A stretch of DNA of 64,000 nt from assembly GCF_042660205.1 (NCBI RefSeq), contig NZ_JBHSTQ010000012.1, forward strand, positions 1-64,000. The letters are read 5' to 3'. Positions 16,330 through 25,018 of this stretch are shown piece after piece (within the stretch, counting starts at the first letter, position 1; every line of letters starts with the position of its first letter). Both the position numbers and the translations under genes were made by a program. The notes beneath the pieces are model-generated. The model had not been told where the DNA came from. It saw only the letters and a list, made by a program, of their open reading frames with translations, and ran no database searches. The DNA is from Sporolactobacillus kofuensis (lineage in GTDB: Bacteria; Bacillota; Bacilli; Bacillales; Sporolactobacillaceae).

Positions 16330-17310
16330 TTGGAATCAAGAGCGAAAATTACAGCGATTGGTGCTTATGTGCCTGAACGCAGAATGACAAATCAAGACTT
16401 GGAAAAACGTGTTGACACCTCAGATGAATGGATTGTACGACGGACAGGGATGAGGGAACGGCGAATAGCAGGTCCTAATGAATTTGCCAGTGACTTGGCC
16501 TGTGGCGCTGTTCAAGATCTCGTTAAACGATACCCGGTAGATATATCGGATGTTGACCTCGTTATTGTTTCTACCACCACACCGGACTATGGCTTTCCAA
16601 GTGTTTCTGCAAGAGTTCAGGCAAATTTCCATCTGGAACACGCAGGTATTTTTGACTTAAGTGCGGCTTGTTCTGGCTTTGAATATGCGTTGCATGTTGC
16701 TAATGGGCTGGTTTCAAGTGGCTTAAATAAAAAAGTATTAGTGATTGCAGCGGAGACGATGTCTAAAGTGACTGATTATACTGATCGAACGACGTGTGTC
16801 TTACTTGGCGATGGAGCAGGAGCGGCATTGGTTGAATGTGATGACACACAAGGATGCTTCATTGGCTCATATATGGGTGCTGATGGCAGTTTGGGCAAAG
16901 CGCTCTATCGCACAGGCTTGTCGAACCAGATGGATGGTGAGAAGTTAGTCGACACGGGAAAAATGGTTCAAAATGGCCGAGAAGTCTATAAATGGGCTGT
17001 GAAGACAGTTACCTCAGGTATTCAAAAATTATTAGAGGAAAGCAGACTGGATTTCACTGATATCGATTGGTTCATCCCGCATAGTGCCAATCTTCGATTG
17101 ATTGAAGCGATCTTTGAGCGGTTGAATGTCCCTATGGATCACGTATTATACAGTCTCGAATATTATGGAAACACATCATCCGCATCGATCGCATTGGCGC
17201 TTTCGGATGCTGTAAAAGCGGGAAAAATAAAAAAGAATGATCGGTTGCTCTTGTATGGTTTTGGTGGAGGGCTTTGTCATTGTGGCCAGGTCATCCGGTG
17301 GGACATATAA
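16330..17310 (+). CDS. fabH: Beta-ketoacyl-ACP synthase III (FabH)
   Basis: A 326-residue enzyme that condenses an acyl-CoA primer with malonyl-ACP to start fatty acid synthesis. The active-site cysteine is residue 114 in LSAACSGF. The histidine is in PHSANLR and the asparagine in GNTSSAS, giving the Cys-His-Asn triad of KAS III. The PHSAN form and isolated location resemble FabHB (YhfB) of B. subtilis rather than FabHA, which precedes fabF. The start is TTG with GGAGG upstream. A FapR box lies in the promoter and a terminator follows, so it is a single-gene member of the FapR regulon. Confidence 0.93.
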   Translation: MESRAKITAIGAYVPERRMTNQDLEKRVDTSDEWIVRRTGMRERRIAGPNEFASDLACGAVQDLVKRYPVDISDVDLVIVSTTTPDYGFPSVSARVQANFHLEHAGIFDLSAACSGFEYALHVANGLVSSGLNKKVLVIAAETMSKVTDYTDRTTCVLLGDGAGAALVECDDTQGCFIGSYMGADGSLGKALYRTGLSNQMDGEKLVDTGKMVQNGREVYKWAVKTVTSGIQKLLEESRLDFTDIDWFIPHSANLRLIEAIFERLNVPMDHVLYSLEYYGNTSSASIALALSDAVKAGKIKKNDRLLLYGFGGGLCHCGQVIRWDI

Positions 17311-17334
17311 TTTACTGATCCACAACAATGGACG

Positions 17335-17372
17335 AGAATGGGCACTTTGCGGTGTGCCCATTCTATTTTTTT
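17335..17372 (+). terminator. Terminator after fabH
   Basis: AGAATGGGCAC pairs with GTGCCCATTCT around a short loop, followed by ATTTTTTT. Confidence 0.88.
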
Positions 17373-17516
17373 GAAAAGAACGATCCATAGGTAGTCATTA
17401 TAGGGAGGGACAATGAAAAATCAAATCTTTTTTTCTGAACATCAATTTCTTTCTGAGCGCAATTCGATGTATAATGATTGATAGTTCAGACTTTTTAAAA
17501 TTAAGGCGGTGTCTAG

Positions 17517-19151
17517 GTGGGAAAATGGCAAACAATAAAACAATTAAGAGCGCTTTTGTGTGAACTTGTCAAAATTCCGAGCGTCTCCGGATCAGAAGCG
17601 GAGAACTATTTTCCAGAAGTTCTTCTACATAAATTGGCAGAATTAAAATACTTTCAGGAACATCCTGATTTGTTGAATCAAGTGCCGACCGGAGATGGTC
17701 GTTTCTTAATCTCGGCATTCGTGCGCGCACAACGTCCAACTTCTCGAACGGTCATTCTCTTCAGTCACTTCGACGTTGTCGATGTGCATGATTATGGAAA
17801 ATGGAAGGACATTGCCTTTGATCCGGAACTTTTAACACAACGTTTCAACGAACAAAAGAAGAAACTGCCACAAGCAGTTCAGAAAGATTTAGATACCGGC
17901 AACTGGATCTTTGGCAGGGGAACGATGGATATGAAGAGCGGACTTACGCTCCATATGTCGTTGATCGAAGCGGCGAGTGAAGGTAGATTTGAAGGAAACG
18001 TACTGCTGGTTTCCGTCCCTGATGAGGAAGTGAATTCTGTAGGGATGAGAGCGGCAATTCCCCACTTACTTCAACTCAAGGAACGTAATCAGCTTGAGTT
18101 TGTAGCAGCAGTCAACTCGGAACCAATGTTCTCTTTATATCCAGGTGATCAGACGAATTATCTGTATACAGGATCAGTAGGTAAAGTCATGCCTGGTTTC
18201 CTGTGTTATGGAAAGGAAACACATGTTGGTGAACCCTATTCGGGGTTGAATGGGAATTTAATGGCTTCGTTTGTGACCGAAGCGATCGAATTAAATACCG
18301 ATCTATGCGATCAAGACGAAGGAAGACTCGCACCACCTCCCACAAATTTGATTCAAAAGGGGCTTAAGGATACTTATTCGGTGCAAATCCCGCATCGTGC
18401 AGTGACGCTGTTTAATCTATTTATGTTGGAACGCTCAATTGAAGAAGTCACCACGATTCTTCGTAAGCAAGCAGAGCAGGCGGCCGCTAAAATCGAATCA
18501 TTCTACCACAAAGAAGCGGAACGCTATTCAGAGGCAATTGGGTCGACAATTGTTGACCCAAAGGTCCGTGTGTTGTCTTATGAGGAATTGCTGAAGGAAG
18601 CGTGCAAATCTTACGGAGGAGAAAAAGTAGACAAGCTTATTGAATCGCTAATTGCACAGCGTGGAGACAAAGACGATCGTGGTCTATCCATTGAGATTGT
18701 TGATCAATTAGCCATTCTGTGCAAGGCATTGGCACCGATGATTATTCTTTTTTACACACCACCTTTTTATCCAGCTGTACACTCGCACCACCAACCCATG
18801 ATTCGCCAAGTCGTAGACAAGATTCAGAGTCTAGCAAGCAAAGCTTACCATACAGAGCTTATTGAACAGCATTATTTCAGCGGAATTTCTGACCTCAGCT
18901 ATATTGGAATGCCTGCAAAACACGGATCAATGAATGAATGGACGGCAAATATGCCAATCTGGGATCGTGGCTACTCTATTCCTTTTGCTGAAATGGAACA
19001 ACTGGCAATGCCCGTATTAAATTTAGGACCAATTGGGCGGGACCCACACCAATGGACAGAGCGGCTTGATGTGGATTTTTCATTTGTTTCACTCAAAGAA
19101 CTGTTGTCTTACTGTATTAGTGAAATCCTCGCCGGAGACAATCATAAATAG
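17517..19151 (+). CDS. M20 family peptidase, RocB-like
   Basis: A 544-residue metallopeptidase-fold protein of the RocB branch, which is longer than ordinary M20 enzymes (B. subtilis RocB is about 566). Metal ligands and catalytic residues are visible: SHFDVVDVHD (about residues 81-90), GRGTMDMKSG (about 134-143) and VPDEEVNSVG (about 165-174), with a C-terminal WDRGY segment. RocB is linked to arginine breakdown; no other arginine gene is nearby, so the substrate here is open. The start is GTG 17517, with AAGGCGG upstream. It stands alone between fabH and the Rgg-type gene. Confidence 0.85.
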   Translation: MGKWQTIKQLRALLCELVKIPSVSGSEAENYFPEVLLHKLAELKYFQEHPDLLNQVPTGDGRFLISAFVRAQRPTSRTVILFSHFDVVDVHDYGKWKDIAFDPELLTQRFNEQKKKLPQAVQKDLDTGNWIFGRGTMDMKSGLTLHMSLIEAASEGRFEGNVLLVSVPDEEVNSVGMRAAIPHLLQLKERNQLEFVAAVNSEPMFSLYPGDQTNYLYTGSVGKVMPGFLCYGKETHVGEPYSGLNGNLMASFVTEAIELNTDLCDQDEGRLAPPPTNLIQKGLKDTYSVQIPHRAVTLFNLFMLERSIEEVTTILRKQAEQAAAKIESFYHKEAERYSEAIGSTIVDPKVRVLSYEELLKEACKSYGGEKVDKLIESLIAQRGDKDDRGLSIEIVDQLAILCKALAPMIILFYTPPFYPAVHSHHQPMIRQVVDKIQSLASKAYHTELIEQHYFSGISDLSYIGMPAKHGSMNEWTANMPIWDRGYSIPFAEMEQLAMPVLNLGPIGRDPHQWTERLDVDFSFVSLKELLSYCISEILAGDNHK

Positions 19152-19201
19152 TAAAACCATATATTTTATTGCTTCAATCAGATTTTGTAACTTAATATTT
19201 A

Positions 19202-20089
19202 TTATATATCAGTAGTGCTAAAAGTAATGTTTGTCAATTCATTCACTTCCTGAATAATAGCCTCTGTCATAAAATCTAATTCGAGAACTTTGCAAATTGA
19301 AAGACCTTTTCTAATAAATTCAAGTCCTTCATCTAATTTATTCATATTAATAAGAGCAATTCCTTTTCGCCCATAAACAAGTGCTAATCGATCATATTGT
19401 TTGATTGCTTTGCATTCTTTTATAGATTGTTCTACGTAATTAAAAGCTTCTTCGTATTGCTTGTTTTTCATAAATAGTATTGACATGTTTAATAGGTATG
19501 CCGATTTTAGATCGACATTTTTAATTATGTACGAAAATCGATCAATCTCGTGTAAAGCCCTCTTTGCAATTGAGATTGCTGTATCAAGAGGAAAGAAGAA
19601 GAAAATATTGTTTATCAGTTTTAACTCTAAAGAATACCAATTATCTAGTTTGGATAGACGATCCCAAACTTTTTTTGCATAAGGGAATGCGTATTCAAAC
19701 GTATGGTCGGTATGAATAGATAGGAGAGCGTTACATACATAGGCGATATCCTGAACTACATTATCTGAATTGTTGATTAAATAATGGTCGCATTTTTCAC
19801 GCAATGAATGAATTTTCTCGTATTCTGTACTGAACGAAAGCTGAAAAAAATCATGTAAAATTTGATCTTTTCCATTCAAAGAAAATGAATTTTGTATATA
19901 AGTTAATTCCTCATAGGTAATATCAAGTTGCTTCAAAATATGCATGAATTTACCTACAGTAGGTTGCATATCGCAAGCTTCTATTTTTGCATACGTTGCT
20001 CGTGACATTTCATTCCCCGCAACATACTTTTGTGTATAACGTTTTGATTGACGTACTCTTTTTAATACCTCACCCAACTGATAGACCAT
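19202..20089 (-). CDS. Rgg/PlcR-type transcriptional regulator (HTH plus TPR)
   Basis: A 295-residue protein starting at ATG 20089 (AGGAGG nine bases upstream). Residues about 5-60 form an XRE-type helix-turn-helix (GEVLKRVRQSKRYTQKYVAG, then MSRATYAKIE). The rest is all-helical with TPR-like repeats, for example EEAFNYVEQSIKECKAI and DEGLEFIRKGLSICKVL. This is the layout of peptide-binding RRNPP regulators (Rgg, MutR, PlcR), which are controlled by small peptides often encoded next to them. A very short unit with a perfect ribosome site is transcribed away from it (20183-20408). Its base composition is more AT-rich than that of its neighbours, hinting at transfer. Confidence 0.85.
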   Translation of the reverse strand: MVYQLGEVLKRVRQSKRYTQKYVAGNEMSRATYAKIEACDMQPTVGKFMHILKQLDITYEELTYIQNSFSLNGKDQILHDFFQLSFSTEYEKIHSLREKCDHYLINNSDNVVQDIAYVCNALLSIHTDHTFEYAFPYAKKVWDRLSKLDNWYSLELKLINNIFFFFPLDTAISIAKRALHEIDRFSYIIKNVDLKSAYLLNMSILFMKNKQYEEAFNYVEQSIKECKAIKQYDRLALVYGRKGIALINMNKLDEGLEFIRKGLSICKVLELDFMTEAIIQEVNELTNITFSTTDI

Positions 20090-20182
20090 AATATATCCTC
20101 CTAATGATGTGAGTATATTATACATTTTAATATATAATTGTCGAATCATGCTACTATAAATATATCGAAGGAGGTGAGCGCC

Positions 20183-20227
20183 ATGTTCAGTCCTGATATT
20201 GTTTGGTGTGTTGGGCCAGCTTTGTGA
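20183..20227 (+). CDS. Candidate 14-residue peptide gene divergent from the Rgg-type regulator
   Basis: ATG 20183 is preceded by GAAGGAGGTGA at ideal spacing, and the frame encodes MFSPDIVWCVGPAL before TGA. A TATAAA lies about 30 bases before the start and a terminator at 20354-20408, so a transcript of roughly 230 nt is likely. In the -1 frame an open stretch from TTG 20203 to TAG 20355 (50 codons) begins within this frame, so the peptide could be the beginning of a frameshifted small protein. Short peptide genes beside Rgg-type regulators often encode pheromones, but no leader or processing site can be assigned here. Confidence 0.45.
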   Translation: MFSPDIVWCVGPAL

Positions 20228-20353
20228 TAACTGCTATTGTTGATGCTCCCCTTAACGATAGCTTACAATTTTTCGACTGCGTTGCAGTCTACCAATCGCG
20301 TGTCCTCAATGTGGATCGGACTTACATACAAGAATGGATTGCGGGTTGGCTGT

Positions 20354-20408
20354 AGTTGAGAGTCATTATTGAGTGAATTTACCTCGATAGATTCTCAACT
20401 CATTTTTT
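20354..20408 (+). terminator. Terminator of the short unit beside the Rgg-type gene
   Basis: AGTTGAGA pairs with TCTCAACT; an inner TATTGAG/CTCGATA stem extends it; CATTTTTT follows. Confidence 0.8.
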
Positions 20409-20550
20409 CTCTATATACTTACATAATCTGTAAAAAAATACATAAAAATACAAATATTAGGATTGTTTTTAAGCTATAACACTACCGGAAATCAATAAAC
20501 GTTTGGAAACAATCGTTAAGCAATAGGAAAATTGAATAAAAGCACGAGGG

Positions 20551-20593
20551 ACAAGATTCTGTTGAGGCGTCGCCTTTTAGAGTCTTGTTTTTT
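20551..20593 (+). terminator. Orphan terminator, possible small RNA end
   Basis: ACAAGATTCT pairs with AGAGTCTTGT (one mismatch), with an inner GGCG/CGCC stem, followed by TTTTTT. No open frame with a ribosome site ends just before it, so it may close a non-coding transcript arising after 20409. The rest of 20409-20806 shows nothing recognisable. Confidence 0.6.
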
Positions 20594-20806
20594 ATGCTTA
20601 AAATTATGAGCAGTTAAAAAGAAAGTTTATGTATCCTGCATAATAAATGGTGTATAGTAAGATTATGTTGTTTCCGTGTGTTTCCTCTTGAAGAATCTAC
20701 GAATCACTCATGTCACCATCATTTGTTTCAGTACATCTTGCATATATTTAGAGCGTACCTTGTTTTTTCAATTTAAAATATATAGCTCTTGATAGGAGGT
20801 CTATCG

Positions 20807-21211
20807 TTGAAGCGAACTGGAGAACTTGCGATGTCGGTCATCGGCGGCTGTATCAACCTATTGTTTTTGCTCGTCGGTGTTCGATTACTCACCGTCGATT
20901 ACTCAGCATTTCACATGCAATTAAAAGCGGCCGGAGCAGAACAAGAGTTAACGTCACAACAGGTGAGTGAAATCGTACATGCTGCTCAGGTTTTTGGAAA
21001 TATTCTTTTACTCTTCACAATTATTATCCTTGTATTAACCGTAATCGGGTTGTTTTTGCTCCTGAAGACGAAAAGTACAAAAACAGCAGGAATCCTATTG
21101 CTTATCGCCGGCATTCTTAGTTTGCCCGAACTATTAGTCCCTGGCATTTTACTGATTATTTCAGGAATAATGGTGCTTGTGAGAAAACCGAAACAAACGG
21201 ACGAATTTTAA
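20807..21211 (+). CDS. DUF4064-like membrane protein
   Basis: A 134-residue protein with four predicted membrane helices. It begins KRTGELAMSVIGGCINLLFLL, has a polar outside loop of about 35 residues (VDYSAFHMQLKAAGAEQELT and on), and ends in a charged tail KPKQTDEF. The order of helices and the KRT.E start fit the DUF4064 family of small Firmicutes membrane proteins; function unknown. TTG 20807 is chosen because ATAGGAGGT lies six bases upstream. A terminator follows, so it is a single gene. Confidence 0.7.
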   Translation: MKRTGELAMSVIGGCINLLFLLVGVRLLTVDYSAFHMQLKAAGAEQELTSQQVSEIVHAAQVFGNILLLFTIIILVLTVIGLFLLLKTKSTKTAGILLLIAGILSLPELLVPGILLIISGIMVLVRKPKQTDEF

Positions 21212-21262
21212 AGAATGCTACACTTATTTTTATTTGAATAATGAACGATAACTGCAAATCAA

Positions 21263-21299
21263 AGAAGACCGCCGGGACAATCATGTTCGGCGGTCTTTC
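21263..21299. terminator. Bidirectional terminator between DUF4064 and HxlR genes
   Basis: GAAGACCGCCG pairs with CGGCGGTCTTTC around a 13-base loop; it lies between convergent genes. Confidence 0.75.
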
Positions 21300-21302
21300 G
21301 TA

Positions 21303-21662
21303 TCATTGATTCAATACACTATCCTCTAAATAATCCTTTGAATTTCCATAGGTACGTTCAATATGATGTTCGCCCCATAGGCAAAGTGAATGAAGAATCT
21401 CTCGCAATGAATCTCCATACTCACTCAGCTCGTATTCCACTTTCGGAGGCACTTGATTATAGACAATTCGATTTATTATTCCATCATGCTCAAGCTCGCG
21501 TAATTGTTGCGTCAGCATTTTCTGCGTGATCTTAGGAATAAGACGTTTTAATTCTCCAGTACGTTTCTTTCCATGAATTAAATGGCAGAGAATCACCGGT
21601 TTCCATTTTCCTCCAATGACTTCTAAAGTTGCTTCCACTGAAATGTTATATTTTTTACTCAT
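21303..21662 (-). CDS. HxlR/DUF24 family regulator
   Basis: A 119-residue winged-helix protein. GGKWKPVILCHLIHGKKRTGE (residues about 17-37), then LTQQLRELEHDGII and the wing with PPKVEYELSEYGDSL, are diagnostic of the HxlR family that includes YodB, CatR and HypR. These often sense quinones, aldehydes or disulfide stress through an N-terminal cysteine; the only early cysteine here lies in VILCHL, inside the HTH, not at the usual position near residue 6. It is divergent from an MFS exporter over a shared 130-base region with an inverted repeat, so it likely controls that exporter. Confidence 0.9.
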   Translation of the reverse strand: MSKKYNISVEATLEVIGGKWKPVILCHLIHGKKRTGELKRLIPKITQKMLTQQLRELEHDGIINRIVYNQVPPKVEYELSEYGDSLREILHSLCLWGEHHIERTYGNSKDYLEDSVLNQ

Positions 21663-21686
21663 AGGAGATCTCCTTTAGTTACTAAA

Positions 21687-21717
21687 AAGTACCTACATTA
21701 CATAAAAGTGCGTACTT
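21687..21717. promoter_or_regulatory. Inverted repeat between hxlR-type and MFS genes
   Basis: AAGTAC (21687-21692) and GTACTT (21712-21717) form spaced inverted half-sites like the GTAC-containing operators of HxlR-family proteins. The position between divergent starts suits an operator. Confidence 0.5.
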
Positions 21718-21793
21718 GTTGATATCGTATGCACCATACATAATAACATGTGCGAGCAATCTTGAACATCACTTGGTGAAAGGAGTCAAGAAA

Positions 21794-22993
21794 TTGACAT
21801 CAAAAAGAAGTTTATTTTCATTACTATCACTAGCCATTAGTGCATTTGCCATAGGCACGACAGAATTTATCAGTGTGGGCCTGTTGCCTTTAATTATGAA
21901 AGAATTCCATGTATCGTATTCGCTGGCCGGATTGACGGTCACATTGTATGCGCTCGGTGTAACGATTGGTGCGCCGATTCTTACATCACTAACAGTGAAA
22001 ATTCCCAAAAAGACATTATTGCTGCTCATCATGATTGTTTTTATTATTGGTAATTCACTTGCGATTGGTGCGGTCAGTATTACCATGTTACTGATTGCCA
22101 GGATCATCTCATCTTTTTCACATGGCGTATTCATGTCAATTGGATCGACAATTGCGGCTGATGTTGTTGCGCCCAATAAACGTGCGAGTGCAATTGCAAT
22201 TATGTTTACCGGTGTGACGCTCGCTACAGTAACCGGCGTTCCTATTGGTACATTTATTGGTCAAACCTTTGGCTGGAGAGCAGCGTTTATGATTATTGTC
22301 GCCATTGGTCTTCTCGCGCTCATCGCAAATAGTATTCTTGTTCCATCCAATTTGAAGAAATCGGGAGAAATGAAATTTAGAGATCAACTTAAGTTAATCA
22401 AAACAGGTCCGCTCTTACTTGTTTTTGTCATTACAGCGCTTGGCTATGGTGGAACATTTGTTGTCTTCACTTATTTATCTCCTCTTCTTGAGAAAGTCAC
22501 CGGCTTCTCACCGAGTTCCGTCGCGCTTATTTTATTCATTTATGGTGTTGCGATCGCAGTAGGCAATACGTTTGGAGGTAAAGTTTCAAATAATAATCCG
22601 ATGAAATCTTTGATCTATATGTTTCTTTTTCAAGCGGCAGCAATCTTTATGCTCTATTTTACGGCACCGAACAGGATATTAGGTGTGTTGACGGTTATTC
22701 TCATGGGGCTGTTTGCATTTATGAATGTGCCTGGTTTGCAATTATACGTGGTTGTCCTTGCTGAGCGTTTTGTGCCTGAAGGAGTAGATGTCGCATCAGC
22801 AGTAAATATATCGGCCTTTAATGGTGGAGTCGCTCTAGGATCGTTGATCGGTGGGCAGGTTGTTGCTTATCTTGGATTGATCAACACGACATGGATCGGA
22901 GCGTTGATGGTTCTTATTGCCGCTTTCTTGAGTATGTGGAGTTATGCTCTTGAAAGCAAACCCATTTCTAAGAACCTGGTGGCCGGGAAGTAA
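21794..22993 (+). CDS. MFS transporter, DHA1/AraJ-PbuE type
   Basis: A 399-residue twelve-helix exporter. FAIGTTEFISVGLLPLI in helix 1, the SHGVFMSIGSTIAADVV segment near residue 110 and GVTLATVTGVPIGTFIGQTF near residue 135 are typical of the AraJ/YdhP/PbuE branch, which exports sugars, purines or drugs. The start is TTG 21794 with AAAGGAG eight bases upstream. It is divergent from an HxlR-type regulator and precedes the MhqR cluster, which suggests a role in removing toxic small molecules, but that is inference. A strong terminator follows. Confidence 0.88.
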   Translation: MTSKRSLFSLLSLAISAFAIGTTEFISVGLLPLIMKEFHVSYSLAGLTVTLYALGVTIGAPILTSLTVKIPKKTLLLLIMIVFIIGNSLAIGAVSITMLLIARIISSFSHGVFMSIGSTIAADVVAPNKRASAIAIMFTGVTLATVTGVPIGTFIGQTFGWRAAFMIIVAIGLLALIANSILVPSNLKKSGEMKFRDQLKLIKTGPLLLVFVITALGYGGTFVVFTYLSPLLEKVTGFSPSSVALILFIYGVAIAVGNTFGGKVSNNNPMKSLIYMFLFQAAAIFMLYFTAPNRILGVLTVILMGLFAFMNVPGLQLYVVVLAERFVPEGVDVASAVNISAFNGGVALGSLIGGQVVAYLGLINTTWIGALMVLIAAFLSMWSYALESKPISKNLVAGK

Positions 22994-23028
22994 GGTGCAT
23001 TAGTTAAATAATAATTATAAGATGATGA

Positions 23029-23065
23029 GAACCCCGAATGAGACAAAGGTTTCATTCGGGGTTTG
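23029..23065 (+). terminator. Terminator after the MFS gene
   Basis: AACCCCGAATGA pairs with TCATTCGGGGTT around a 10-base loop, followed by TG. Confidence 0.75.
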
Positions 23066-23195
23066 TCGTACATCAGTCCTGTAATACAGCGACCAAAAAA
23101 TTTCGTGTCGCAGGGTTTTTATGCTTAAAAGGCATATCGGTAACAACCATAGAACGGGTTTTCACAACTTGAAATTCAGAAATAGGATGAAATGA

Positions 23196-23251
23196 TTGAC
23201 AAATGTCACAAAACAGCATATTATTATCTCGAATTCGAGATAATAATATGC
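23196..23251 (+). promoter_or_regulatory. mhqD promoter with 36-bp perfect palindromic MhqR operator
   Basis: TTGACA (23196-23201), a 17-base spacer and TATTAT (23219-23224) form a near-consensus sigma-A promoter. From 23216 to 23251 the sequence is a perfect palindrome of 36 bases centred on CTCGAATTCGAG, which matches the MhqR box (TATCTCGAATTCGAGATA). It covers the -10 and the start region, so MhqR binding would block transcription. Confidence 0.92.
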
Positions 23252-23287
23252 GAAACTGTACAATCCAATTGATGAGGAGGTGAAAGA

Positions 23288-23917
23288 ATGGCTTATCATT
23301 ATCTTTTTAACGAGGGAAAATCAGAGCGTGCACCGATTTTTATTCTCCTACATGGGACAGGAGGGGATGAGTATTCTCTGCTGCCACTCATGCAAATGAT
23401 TGCACCAGATGCAGCCGTGCTTAGTTTACGCGGTAATCGAGTAGAAAATGGCATGAATCGTTTTTTTAACCGATTTCCGGATGGCCGTATTGATGTGGAA
23501 GATATGGTTGAAGAAACCGAACACCTCCATCAATTCCTTACTTCATTTGGTGAGCGTCATGGTTTTCATGAACGCAAAGTCATTGCGATGGGTTACTCAA
23601 ATGGTGCGAATATGATTGTCAGTACTCTGTATCACGTGAACCCTGTGTTTCACGGTGCTCTGTTATTCCGTGGTACTGATTATCGCCCGATGGATCATTT
23701 TCCTAAGCTCAAAGGTGTATCCATATTCATCTCAGCTGGATCCAATGATCCCTTAGTTCCAAAAGAATCGACGGTAAAAATGATTCACAAGTTCAAGGAA
23801 AGTCAAGCAACTGTGCGTGATCATTGGACAGTTTCAGGGCATCAATTGATCGAAAGTGAAATTCACGCAGCACAAAAATGGTTTGAATCACTGAACAATG
23901 AAAAATACTTTAAATAA
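23288..23917 (+). CDS. mhqD: Hydrolase MhqD, alpha/beta fold
   Basis: A 209-residue carboxylesterase/phospholipase-like enzyme. It has LLHGTGGDE near residue 20, the nucleophile elbow GYSNGA near residue 101, SAGSNDPLVP with the acid residue and SGHQL with the histidine. Sequence and context agree with MhqD of B. subtilis, a member of the MhqR regulon induced by methylhydroquinone and catechols; its exact substrate is not known. The ribosome site GAGGAGGTGA precedes ATG. It is the first gene after the palindromic MhqR operator and is followed after 38 bases by the dioxygenase gene, so both are likely one transcript. Confidence 0.92.
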   Translation: MAYHYLFNEGKSERAPIFILLHGTGGDEYSLLPLMQMIAPDAAVLSLRGNRVENGMNRFFNRFPDGRIDVEDMVEETEHLHQFLTSFGERHGFHERKVIAMGYSNGANMIVSTLYHVNPVFHGALLFRGTDYRPMDHFPKLKGVSIFISAGSNDPLVPKESTVKMIHKFKESQATVRDHWTVSGHQLIESEIHAAQKWFESLNNEKYFK

Positions 23918-23955
23918 ATCATCGGTAAACTTATTTATATAAGGGAGGTTAAATC

Positions 23956-24900
23956 ATGAATCAGTTATTCGGTTTGCATCATGTTTCACTGGTCACGAGC
24001 AATGCGAAAAAGAATGCACAGTTTTATATGAATGTTTTGGGCATGCGGATGGTGAAAAAAACAGTGAATCAAGATGATGTGTCTGTGTATCATCTGTTTT
24101 ATGCAGATCAAAAAGGTAGCCCTGGAACGGACCTTACATTTTTTGAATTTCCAGGTACAATGGCGACAGTAAAAGGCACAAATTCCATTTCCCGCGTGTC
24201 ATTACGTGTACCGAGTGATCAGTCATTAACCTATTGGATCAATCGTTTTGATACACTAAACGTCCCTCACAAACAGGTAAGCAAATTGTTTGGACACAAT
24301 GTACTTGAATTTGAAGATTTTGATGGTACACCATTACGTTTCGTTTCAGATGAGAAAAATAAGGGAGTGTCCGGCGGGATCCCCTGGAAAAATGGACCAA
24401 TTCCCCTCGAGCACGCGATTTACGGACTTGGACCAGTATCGATCACTGTTTCACGGCTTGCCTTAATCCGCAGTTTTCTCATCGATGTTCTTACTTTTAG
24501 AGAAATTGCTGAAGAAGAAGATCAAATCCTTTTTGAGGTTGGAGAAGGCGGGCATGGGGCACAAGTGATCGTACGCGAAGATACAACGCACTCACCAGAG
24601 CGACCAGGATATGGCAGTGTTCATCATGTTGCTTTCCGTGTTGCAGATCGTGATGCACTTAATGAATGGATCAAGCGCATGAACCAAACAGGACTGCCGA
24701 ACTCAGGTTTTGTCGATCGCTTTTATTTTCAATCCCTATATGTTCGCGAATTCAACCACATTCTTTTTGAATTTGCGACGGATGGACCAGGATTTGCTAC
24801 AGATGAGAATGAGGATGTTCTTGGGGAAAGATTGTCGCTCCCACCATTTCTTGAAGGTCAACGCGCATTTATTGAACAGCAATTGGAACCGTTAAACTGA
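23956..24900 (+). CDS. mhqO: Ring-cleaving dioxygenase, MhqO/MhqA family
   Basis: A 314-residue protein made of two vicinal-oxygen-chelate modules. LHHVSLVTSNAKKNAQFYMN opens the first, SVHHVAFRVAD lies in the second, and FEFATDGPGF near residue 275 carries the metal-binding glutamate. These are the His-His-Glu iron ligands of extradiol-type dioxygenases, which open hydroquinone or catechol rings. MhqO and MhqA are similar paralogues, so the choice of name is not certain. Ribosome site AAGGGAGG. It lies between mhqD and mhqR under MhqR control. Confidence 0.88.
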   Translation: MNQLFGLHHVSLVTSNAKKNAQFYMNVLGMRMVKKTVNQDDVSVYHLFYADQKGSPGTDLTFFEFPGTMATVKGTNSISRVSLRVPSDQSLTYWINRFDTLNVPHKQVSKLFGHNVLEFEDFDGTPLRFVSDEKNKGVSGGIPWKNGPIPLEHAIYGLGPVSITVSRLALIRSFLIDVLTFREIAEEEDQILFEVGEGGHGAQVIVREDTTHSPERPGYGSVHHVAFRVADRDALNEWIKRMNQTGLPNSGFVDRFYFQSLYVREFNHILFEFATDGPGFATDENEDVLGERLSLPPFLEGQRAFIEQQLEPLN

Positions 24901-24952
24901 TCAATAGTACGATGAGAAAATGATTAAAGGATCAAACGCTCAAGGAGCAGAC

Positions 24953-25002
24953 TTGACAAGTTTTTAATTGCGATCTATAATTATCTCGAATTCGAGGTAA
25001 TT
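24953..25002 (+). promoter_or_regulatory. mhqR promoter with MhqR box
   Basis: TTGACA (24953-24958), 17 bases and TATAAT (24976-24981) form a fully consensus sigma-A promoter. AATTATCTCGAATTCGAGGTAATT (24979-25002, one mismatch in the inverted repeat) overlaps the -10, which implies autorepression of mhqR. Confidence 0.92.
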
Positions 25003-25018
25003 GGCGAGGAGTGAATGA

